From assembly GCA_002451855.1 (NCBI GenBank), contig DKDS01000082.1, forward strand, positions 1-20,434: DNA of 20,434 nucleotides, read 5' to 3'. The notes under the pieces are model-generated. The model had not been told where the DNA came from. It saw only the letters and a list, made by a program, of their open reading frames with translations, and made no database searches. Position 1 is the first letter of the stretch. Every line of letters starts with the position of its first letter. Positions 7,763 to 14,175 of this stretch are shown here, in pieces. The translations under genes were made by a program, and so were the position numbers. The DNA is from Ruminococcaceae bacterium UBA6842. Lineage in GTDB: Bacteria > Bacillota > Clostridia > Oscillospirales > Acutalibacteraceae.

Positions 7763-8626
7763 CTATTTTTCCTCCGAATCGGTAAAAGTGCCGAGCGCCT
7801 TTATAATCTGTTCCGCGGCTTCCTCAACTGAAAGCGCGTGAGTATCTACCCCGAAGCCCTCGCTTTTAAGCTTATACAAAAGCTCCGCCGTCTGCGGAAC
7901 ATCAAGACCGACATCCTTAAGCCTTTTAACATCGGAAAAAATTGTTTTCGGCTTATCGTCGGCAATTATTTCACCGTCGTTCATAACGATAACTCTGTCC
8001 GCGCTTTCGGCTTCCTCCATATAGTGCGTTATAAGCACAACGGTCATACCCTTTTCTTTATTAAGGCGCAAAAGCGTTGATATAATCTCCGCCCTGCCCT
8101 TTGGGTCAAGCATAGCGGTAGGCTCGTCCAAAACAAGACACTCAGGCTCCATCGCTATCATTCCGGCTATGGCTATTCTCTGCTTCTGACCGCCCGAAAG
8201 ATGGTGGGGAGTGGATTTTTTAAAGTCCGCCATATCAACCGCCGCCAGTGCGCTGTCAACACGCTGTCTTATCTCCTCGGGCGGTATTCCGAGGTTTTCG
8301 GGACCGAACGCCACATCCTCCTCGACTATCGAGGCTATTATCTGATTATCGGGATTTTGAAACACCATTCCGACCTTGCGTTTTACCTCAATTTCGGTCT
8401 CCTCAGCCTTTGTATTTATACCGTCTACAAAAACATCGCCCCGTGTGGGCTTATTAAGACCGTTGAGCATTTTTGCAAGCGTCGATTTACCCGAGCCGTT
8501 ATGCCCGAGAATAACCGTAAAGCTACCCCTCTCAATATCAAGCGACAGGTTTTTTACGGCTGTAAAACGGTTATCCTCATCGGTATATTCATATGTTACA
8601 TTCTTTACTTCAATTATATTGCTCAT
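7763..8626 (-). CDS. ecfA1: Energy-coupling factor transporter ATP-binding protein EcfA1
   Basis: The second ATPase of the ECF complex, with 287 residues. Walker A is GHNGSGKST (41-49). The Q-loop sequence FQNPDNQI (89-96) is typical of EcfA1. The signature is LSGGQ (143-147), Walker B is LVLDEP (D167, E168) and the H-loop is LITHYMEE. The start is set at the ATG that overlaps the methyltransferase stop as TAATG, giving MSNIIEVKNV like other EcfA1 proteins. A further in-frame ATG four codons upstream (8638) lies inside the preceding gene and is less likely. The order EcfA1-EcfA2-EcfT supplies the whole energising module. Confidence 0.95.
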   Translation of the reverse strand: MSNIIEVKNVTYEYTDEDNRFTAVKNLSLDIERGSFTVILGHNGSGKSTLAKMLNGLNKPTRGDVFVDGINTKAEETEIEVKRKVGMVFQNPDNQIIASIVEEDVAFGPENLGIPPEEIRQRVDSALAAVDMADFKKSTPHHLSGGQKQRIAIAGMIAMEPECLVLDEPTAMLDPKGRAEIISTLLRLNKEKGMTVVLITHYMEEAESADRVIVMNDGEIIADDKPKTIFSDVKRLKDVGLDVPQTAELLYKLKSEGFGVDTHALSVEEAAEQIIKALGTFTDSEEK

Positions 8627-9489
8627 TACTTCATCCATACAGTAGTATTTCCTGCCGGAAGACTTATCCCCTTATCGGTAATATAAAGTCCTATTTCATC
8701 GGTGGACACCTTTCCGCCTCTGCCCTTTACTACATAACGGCTGACCATATAGTTAAGTATTGTAGGCGAGAGACCGCCGGTGTAGGAATTAAGGAAAAAG
8801 AACACCGCGTTATCGGACAGCAATTTTCCGGTTTCCTCCAACAGCTCGGCCAACTGCTGCTCAAGCTTCCATACCTCACCGTTAGGGCCTCTGCCGTATG
8901 AGGGCGGATCCATAATAATTGCGTCATAAGTGTTGCCGCGCCTTATTTCTCGCTTTACGAATTTAAGGCAATCGTCCACAAGCCACCTTACGGGAGCTTC
9001 CTTCAGTCCGCTTGCGGCTGCGTTTTCCTTTGCCCACTGCACCATTCCCTTTGACGCGTCCACATGGGTTACCTTAGCTCCTGCCTTTAAGCACGCCAAA
9101 GTAGCGGCACCTGTATAAGCAAAAAGATTAAGCACCGAAAGCTGACGGTCTTCCTTTTCTATAAGCTCCCTTGCAAGGCTCCAGTTTACCGCCTGTTCGG
9201 GAAAAAGTCCCGTATGCTTAAAGCCCATAGGCTTTAAATTGAATGTAAGACCCTCGTACTTAACGCTCCAGACATCGGGAACCTTTTTAAGCGCCTCCCA
9301 GTATCCGCCGCCGCTTGCCGAGCGGTGGTAAACGGCATGAGCGTTTTTCCAAAGCGGATTTTTGCGGCTGCCCGACCATATTATCTGTGGGTCGGGGCGG
9401 ATAAGTATTATATTTTTCCATCTTTCAAGGCGTTCGCCCGCGTCTGCGTCGATAAGCTCGTAATCATCAAAGCCGGTTACGGTTCTCAT
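8626..9489 (-). CDS. Class I SAM-dependent methyltransferase, RlmI/RlmL-related
   Basis: 287 residues with a Rossmann-type SAM-binding domain. Motif I is NLFAYTGAATL (121-131), the acidic SAM-ribose residue lies in VTHVDASKG (140-148), and motif IV is DPPSYGRG (194-201). The segment FKHTGLFPEQAVNW (90-103) resembles the linker before the catalytic domain in the RlmI/YccW group of 23S rRNA methyltransferases. Where m5C enzymes of that group carry a catalytic Ser-Cys-Ser, this protein has LNSYTGG (233-239), so m5C chemistry is unlikely. No PUA domain is present. The substrate is therefore unassigned; rRNA is a reasonable guess. The start is taken as ATG 9489, just after the glmM TGA; a TTG at 9507 is possible but overlaps glmM. 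Confidence 0.85.
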   Translation of the reverse strand: MRTVTGFDDYELIDADAGERLERWKNIILIRPDPQIIWSGSRKNPLWKNAHAVYHRSASGGGYWEALKKVPDVWSVKYEGLTFNLKPMGFKHTGLFPEQAVNWSLARELIEKEDRQLSVLNLFAYTGAATLACLKAGAKVTHVDASKGMVQWAKENAAASGLKEAPVRWLVDDCLKFVKREIRRGNTYDAIIMDPPSYGRGPNGEVWKLEQQLAELLEETGKLLSDNAVFFFLNSYTGGLSPTILNYMVSRYVVKGRGGKVSTDEIGLYITDKGISLPAGNTTVWMK

Positions 9490-9490
9490 A

Positions 9491-10837
9491 TCAGGCTTTT
9501 TCCTCAATTACCTTTGCAACCTGCTTTGCAAGGCGTTTTATTTCGGCAATATCCTCGCCCTCAAGCATAACGCGGATAAGCGGCTCGGTTCCCGAGGCTC
9601 TTACAAGTATTCTGCCCCTTTTGCCAAGTGCTTTTTTAACCTCGTCTATTGCGTTCAATATGTCCGAATCGGTGTTGAGCATCGCCTTAAGCTCAGGCGA
9701 AGCCTTAATATTTACAAGTGTCTGCGGAAGCACGGTCATAACAGAAGCGGTTTCCGAAGCTGATTTGCCGGTAGCCGAAAGTATGGACGCGAGCATTGCG
9801 CCCGAAAGCTGACCGTCGCCCGTTGTGGCATAGTCTTTAAAAATAATATGACCCGACTGCTCGCCGCCGATTTTATAATTGTGCTTTACCATTTCTTCAA
9901 GCACATAGCGGTCTCCTACCTTGGTTTCTATAACATCGATACCGTTTTTCTCCGCAAAATGCTTAAAGCCCAAGTTAGTCATAACCGTAACAACCGCGGC
10001 GTTGTCCTTTAATACTCCTCTGTTTTTCATATCAAGGGCGAAAATCGCTATCATTCTGTCGCCGTCTATAAGCTTGCCGTTTTCATCAACCGCAAGACAA
10101 CGGTCTGAGTCGCCGTCAAAGGCAAGTCCCAAATTTACCTCGTGACCGTTCACATAGTCAATAAGGTCCTCCATATGCGTAGAACCGCAGTGAGCGTTGA
10201 TATTAACGCCGTTCGGGCTGTCATGCATCATATAAACATCCGCGCCGAGCTTTTTAAAGAATTTTTCCGCCGTATAGGAAGCGCAGCCGTTTGCGCAGTC
10301 AATAGCGATTTTCATTCCCGTAAGGTCCGCTTTTACCGAACGGACAAGGTGGTCAATGTAAAAATCCACATAATCGTAACGGGCAAACACACTGCCGACA
10401 TCTCCGCCCACGGGGAAGCTTATCGGGCTCATATCGTCAAGCACCAGCGCCTCGATTTCCTCTTCAAGCGCGTCGGGCAGCTTAAAGCCGTTGGAATCGA
10501 ATATTTTAATTCCGTTATATTCGCATGGGTTGTGAGATGCCGAAATCATAATACCGGCGTCCGCTTCCCTGTCCTTTACAAGATACGCTATTGCGGGCGT
10601 AGGTACAAAGCCGACAAGCACAACATCCGCACCGACAGAGCAAAGACCTGCCGCAAGCGCCATTTCAAGCATATTTGAGGATACTCTTGTATCCTTACCT
10701 ATAAGAACCTTCGGCTTTTCCGTGGTTTTTTCCGTCAGCACATAAGCCGCCGCTCTGCCTATATTTGTCGCAAGCTCACAGGTAAGCTCCTTATTTGCAA
10801 TACCCCTTGCGCCGTCTGTTCCGAATAATCTTCCCAT
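9491..10837 (-). CDS. glmM: Phosphoglucosamine mutase GlmM
   Basis: Interconverts glucosamine-6-phosphate and glucosamine-1-phosphate on the way to UDP-GlcNAc, feeding peptidoglycan and other wall polymers. It has 448 residues, the normal length. The start is MGRLFGTDGARGIAN. The active phosphoserine is S101 in ISASHNP (98-104), and the Mg2+-binding loop is DGDSDR (241-246). A sugar-recognition loop is seen in GGEQSGHIIF, and the C-terminal phosphate-binding site is RASGTEPLIRVM. The start ATG 10837 has SD AAGGAG 8 bases upstream; a TTG two codons earlier would leave only 2 bases and is rejected. It follows ruvB by 22 bases. Confidence 0.97.
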   Translation of the reverse strand: MGRLFGTDGARGIANKELTCELATNIGRAAAYVLTEKTTEKPKVLIGKDTRVSSNMLEMALAAGLCSVGADVVLVGFVPTPAIAYLVKDREADAGIMISASHNPCEYNGIKIFDSNGFKLPDALEEEIEALVLDDMSPISFPVGGDVGSVFARYDYVDFYIDHLVRSVKADLTGMKIAIDCANGCASYTAEKFFKKLGADVYMMHDSPNGVNINAHCGSTHMEDLIDYVNGHEVNLGLAFDGDSDRCLAVDENGKLIDGDRMIAIFALDMKNRGVLKDNAAVVTVMTNLGFKHFAEKNGIDVIETKVGDRYVLEEMVKHNYKIGGEQSGHIIFKDYATTGDGQLSGAMLASILSATGKSASETASVMTVLPQTLVNIKASPELKAMLNTDSDILNAIDEVKKALGKRGRILVRASGTEPLIRVMLEGEDIAEIKRLAKQVAKVIEEKA

Positions 10838-10859
10838 TTTCAAAACTCCTTAAATTATA

Positions 10860-11906
10860 TTAAAATATTGATTGCTGTGCCGTGTTCTGTCCGGTTTGCG
10901 GTATACCGAGATGCTCATACGCCTGCGGCGTAACGCATCTGCCCCTTGCCGTCCTTGTCAAAAAGCCTATCTGCATAAGATACGGCTCATAAACATCCTC
11001 TATCGTAACCGCTTCCTCGCCGACTGCCGCCGCCAATGTATCAAGTCCCACAGGACCGCCCGAATAATTGGTTATAATAGTCGTAAGCATCTTTCGGTCA
11101 AAATCGTCAAGTCCCAGCTCGTCAATTTCAAACCTTGCAAGCGCCGCCTGCGCTACCGCCTCCGTAATATCGCCGTCAAATTCGACCTGCGCAATGTCGC
11201 GCACACGCTTTAAAAGGCGGTTTGCGATACGGGGCGTTCCCCTTGAACGGGAGGCTATTTCGAGCGCGCCGTCCCTTTCTATTTCTATACCGAGTATTCC
11301 TGCGGAACGGGTGATTATCTGCGCCAATTCCTCGGGTGTGTAAAGCTCAAGCCGCAAAAGCACGCCGAAACGGTCGCGAAGCGGTGCCGTAAGCTGACCC
11401 GAACGGGTGGTAGCCCCCACAAGAGTAAAATGCGGCACATCAAGCCTTATCGACCTTGCCGCGGGGCCCTTGCCGATTATAATATCAAGTGAAAAGTCCT
11501 CCATTGCGGGGTAAAGTATTTCCTCAACATTGCGCGGAAGTCTGTGTATCTCGTCGATAAACAGCACATCTCCCTCGTTAAGCGAGGTGAGTATTGCGAC
11601 AAGGTCGCCCTGCTTTTCTATCGCGGGACCCGAGGTAACTCTTAGGTTGACCCCCATTTCCTTTGCGATTATTGCGGAAAGCGTGGTCTTGCCGAGCCCC
11701 GGAGGACCGTAAAGCAGCACATGATCAAGCGATTCGTGCCGTCCGAGCGCCGCTTTTATGTAAATACTCAGGTTTTCCTTAGCCTTGCTTTGCCCCACAT
11801 ATTCGTTAAGCGTTTTAGGTCTTAAGGTAAGCTCCGCGTCGTCCTCCCTATAATCGTATTCGGGAGCGACAATACGGTTTTCAAAATCCATTTCCTGCTC
11901 TATCAA
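10860..11906 (-). CDS. ruvB: Holliday junction branch-migration ATPase RuvB
   Basis: Hexameric AAA+ motor that, with RuvA, drives branch migration of Holliday junctions. It has 348 residues. Walker A is GPPGLGKT (67-74), Walker B is LFIDE (115-119, D118 and E119), sensor 1 is in GATTRSG, and the arginine-containing PLRDRFG loop follows. A C-terminal winged-helix domain ends with the family motif GFLTRTARGRCVTPQAYEHLG. The start is a TTG at 11906 with SD AAGGAGG 9 bases upstream, formed over the ruvA 3' end. An ATG five codons further in (11891) is the alternative. The gene follows ruvA with a 3-base gap. Confidence 0.97.
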   Translation of the reverse strand: MIEQEMDFENRIVAPEYDYREDDAELTLRPKTLNEYVGQSKAKENLSIYIKAALGRHESLDHVLLYGPPGLGKTTLSAIIAKEMGVNLRVTSGPAIEKQGDLVAILTSLNEGDVLFIDEIHRLPRNVEEILYPAMEDFSLDIIIGKGPAARSIRLDVPHFTLVGATTRSGQLTAPLRDRFGVLLRLELYTPEELAQIITRSAGILGIEIERDGALEIASRSRGTPRIANRLLKRVRDIAQVEFDGDITEAVAQAALARFEIDELGLDDFDRKMLTTIITNYSGGPVGLDTLAAAVGEEAVTIEDVYEPYLMQIGFLTRTARGRCVTPQAYEHLGIPQTGQNTAQQSIF

Positions 11907-11909
11907 AAG

Positions 11910-12512
11910 CTATATCCTCCTTGCAAGGAATTTAAGCGCCTGTTTAATAAGCTCCTCAGCCGAAAGCGATGGGTCAAGCCTGCCCACCGCAAGGGACGCC
12001 TCGCTCTGCGAATACCCGAGAGAGACAAGCGCCGCCACCGCTTCGGAGGTGTTGCTGTTTACGGTTGCGTTCCCCACGGCTTTTACCTCTTCGCTGTTTG
12101 AGCCCGGAACCGAGCCGACCTTGTCCTTAAGCTCCAGCACAATTCTCTGCGCCAATTTTATGCCCACGCCCGACGCCGCGGTTAAAGCCTTTGCGTCTCC
12201 GCTTGCTATGTATACCGCAAGCCTTGCGGAATCAAATTCCGAAAGTATCGCGATTCCGAGCTTCGGTCCGACGCCGTTTACCGAGGTTATAAGCTTGAAT
12301 GCCTCAAGCTCGTCCGTATCGGAAAAGCCGTAAAGGTCAAGTGCGTCCTCCTTTACCGCCAAAAAGGTGTGAAGAAACGCCTCCTTACCCTTTTCGGGAA
12401 GCTTGTATAGCGTGTTTTTGGTAATTGTACAGCGAAATCCCACTCCGCCGCATTCAATAACAGCCGAGGTGTTGTCCGTATATATCAGCTTTCCTCTTAC
12501 AGAAGCAATCAT
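11910..12512 (-). CDS. ruvA: Holliday junction DNA-binding protein RuvA
   Basis: Binds four-way junctions as a tetramer and recruits RuvB. 200 residues in the usual three parts. An N-terminal OB-fold (1-65) begins MIASVRGKLIY. Two helix-hairpin-helix motifs follow: LITSVNGVGPKLG (74-86) and LTAASGVGIKLAQRIVLEL (110-128). A Ser/Asn-rich linker (about 134-152) leads to the C-terminal three-helix RuvB-binding domain (153-200, including ALVSLGYSQSEA). The start overlaps the ruvC stop as ATGA, indicating translational coupling. Confidence 0.97.
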   Translation of the reverse strand: MIASVRGKLIYTDNTSAVIECGGVGFRCTITKNTLYKLPEKGKEAFLHTFLAVKEDALDLYGFSDTDELEAFKLITSVNGVGPKLGIAILSEFDSARLAVYIASGDAKALTAASGVGIKLAQRIVLELKDKVGSVPGSNSEEVKAVGNATVNSNTSEAVAALVSLGYSQSEASLAVGRLDPSLSAEELIKQALKFLARRI

Positions 12513-13015
12513 TTACCCATCTCCGTATAAAGTTTTGAATATGAAGAGCCCGAATAGTTTGCGTGGCAGACCGCAAGCGCCAGTGCGTCTGCGGTGTCGT
12601 CGGGTTTCGGAACACGCTCAAGCCCCAAAAAGCCCCTGACCATTTCCATAACCTGCCGCTTTTCCGCCCTGCCGTAGCCTGTTATTGCCTGCTTTACCTG
12701 AAGCGGAGTATATTCGGATATTTTAAGTCCGCCGTTATGCGCCGCAAGAAGTATGACGCCCCTTGCCTGAGCCACATCTATGGCGGTTGTAGTGTTGGTG
12801 TTGAAATAAAGCTTTTCTATCGACATTTCATCCGGACGGTATTTTGCGATTATCTCGTTCATATCGTTATAAATGTCGGCAAGACGGCGTTCAAACGGTA
12901 TTCCGGCAGGCGTTGTTATCGCACCGAAGCCGACTGCCGAAAAATGGTTTTTGTTGTAATCGACAATTCCGTAGCCGACGATTGCGTAGCCCGGGTCTAT
13001 ACCGAGAATTCTCAC
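12509..13015 (-). CDS. ruvC: Crossover junction endodeoxyribonuclease RuvC
   Basis: Cuts Holliday junctions symmetrically, resolving recombination intermediates handled by RuvAB. The start is chosen at GTG 13015, with SD GGAGG 7 bases upstream, giving the classic MRILGIDPGYAIVGYG. A GTG seven codons upstream would put that SD inside the gene. The product is 168 residues, the normal length. The four catalytic acids are visible: D7, E67 (in MSIEKLY), D140 and D143 (in KPDDTADALA). It is the first gene of the minus-strand run, 34 bases downstream of the inferred transcription start. Confidence 0.97.
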   Translation of the reverse strand: MRILGIDPGYAIVGYGIVDYNKNHFSAVGFGAITTPAGIPFERRLADIYNDMNEIIAKYRPDEMSIEKLYFNTNTTTAIDVAQARGVILLAAHNGGLKISEYTPLQVKQAITGYGRAEKRQVMEMVRGFLGLERVPKPDDTADALALAVCHANYSGSSYSKLYTEMGK

Positions 13016-13055
13016 CCTAACTCCTCCAAGGCACACTTATAGATTATAATGTATG

Positions 13056-13084
13056 ATTATACCATATAATTTCAAATACATCAA
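13056..13084 (-). promoter_or_regulatory. Sigma-A promoter of the ruv-glm-ecf gene run
   Basis: On the minus strand, -35 TTGATG (13084-13079) and a perfect -10 TATAAT (13061-13056) are separated by 17 bases. Transcription would start near 13049. An 8-base inverted repeat (ATTTCAAA at 13069-13076, TTTGAAAT at 13093-13100) flanks the -35 box and could be an operator. No LexA-type CGAAC-N4-GTTCG box was seen, although ruv genes are SOS-controlled in many bacteria. Confidence 0.75.
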
Positions 13085-13139
13085 TATTTTATTTTGAAAT
13101 ACACAGCTTTCGGCTTCCGTGCGCCTGTTGCGTTTTAAC

Positions 13140-13168
13140 TTGATTTATATGACATTTTGTGGTATTAT
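13140..13168 (+). promoter_or_regulatory. Sigma-A promoter of the glycosylation genes
   Basis: -35 TTGATT (13140-13145) and -10 TATTAT (13163-13168) with a 17-base spacer, reading away from the ruv promoter. Transcription would start at about 13175, giving a 5' leader of about 50 bases before the GT2 start. The 55 bases between the two divergent -35 boxes hold no gene. Confidence 0.65.
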
Positions 13169-13224
13169 ATCGTAGATTGGCTAAGAATACAATAATTGGT
13201 ATTTTCACAATATGGAGGATAATG

Positions 13225-14175
13225 ATGAAACTTTCATTGGTAGTGCCGTGTTTCAACGAACAGGACAATGTAAAACCCTTTTTATCAGCTTGCAAGGACG
13301 CATTTTCCGATAAGGAGTATGATTATGAGCTTATCTTTATAAATGACGGCAGCTCTGACAGCACATGGAAAAGCCTTAAAGCTCTTTACGATTCGGAAAG
13401 CAAGGACAACTATATAAAGCTTGTCAATTTTTCAAGAAACTTCGGCAAGGAATCCGCTATATATGCCGGACTTCAGCACGCCGCAGGCGACTATATCTGT
13501 ATTATTGATGCTGATTTACAACAAAATCCTCACTTAGTCGTCGATATGGTGGAATATCTTGATTCCAACCCCGAATGCGATGTTGTAGCCGCTTATCAGT
13601 CGGAACGCATCGAGGGCAAGGTAACATCGTTGTTAAAGAAAACATTTTACAGTGTTATAAATAAATTGTGTGAAATAGATTTTCGTTCGGGTGCCAGTGA
13701 TTTCAGGACCTTTCGACGTACCGTATGCGATGCTATTCTCGGAATGCCGGAATACTACCGCTTTTCAAAGGGGATTTTTTCGTGGGTAGGCTTTAACACT
13801 CACTACATCCCGTATGTAGCCGAAGAAAGAAATGCCGGAACCACATCTTGGTCGGTCAGAAAGCTTTTTAAATATGCGTTTGACGGAATTGTTTCATTTT
13901 CCGTATTTCCCTTAAAACTCGCAACCTATGTAGGTACTGTAACCTCGTTCGCGGCGCTCATTTATATGGTTATAGTCATTATTCAAAAGTTTGCATTCGG
14001 TATCAAGGTTCCGGGTTATGCTACTATTGTTGTCCTGCTTTTGCTGATCGGCGGCATCCAGCTTATTACCACAGGGATTATAGGCACATACATCTCCCGT
14101 ATTTATATCCAAGGAAAAAACAGACCGATTTATATTGAAAAGGAATATGTATCATATGAAGATAATGGACAGTAA
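13225..14175 (+). CDS. GT2 polyprenyl-phosphate glycosyltransferase (GtrB/CsbB-like)
   Basis: A membrane-associated enzyme expected to transfer a sugar from a nucleotide donor to undecaprenyl phosphate on the inner face of the membrane. It has 316 residues. A GT-A fold begins MKLSLVVPCFNEQDN. Nucleotide-binding residues lie in INDGSSDST (39-47), and the metal-binding DxD is D95-A-D97 in IIDADLQQNP. A further conserved FRTFRR block is present. Two TM helices follow at about 233-258 and 268-295, as in GtrB, CsbB and dolichol-phosphate-mannose-synthase-like enzymes. ATG 13225 is preferred over the adjacent ATG 13222 because SD GGAGG is then 6 bases away. It overlaps the next gene by about 20 bases. 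The sugar is not predictable from the sequence; GlcNAc or glucose are the usual ones in this family. Confidence 0.9.
   Translation: MKLSLVVPCFNEQDNVKPFLSACKDAFSDKEYDYELIFINDGSSDSTWKSLKALYDSESKDNYIKLVNFSRNFGKESAIYAGLQHAAGDYICIIDADLQQNPHLVVDMVEYLDSNPECDVVAAYQSERIEGKVTSLLKKTFYSVINKLCEIDFRSGASDFRTFRRTVCDAILGMPEYYRFSKGIFSWVGFNTHYIPYVAEERNAGTTSWSVRKLFKYAFDGIVSFSVFPLKLATYVGTVTSFAALIYMVIVIIQKFAFGIKVPGYATIVVLLLLIGGIQLITTGIIGTYISRIYIQGKNRPIYIEKEYVSYEDNGQ

Noticed and set aside
13159..13224. A 22-codon upstream extension of the GT2 gene
   Set aside because: It would overlap the -10 box and place the start before the SD. The GGAGG at 13214-13218 fits ATG 13225, which also matches the family start.
13016..13224. 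A tRNA or small RNA gene in the divergent intergenic region
   Set aside because: No cloverleaf or TTCGA-type T-loop was seen; the region is accounted for by two promoters and short leaders.
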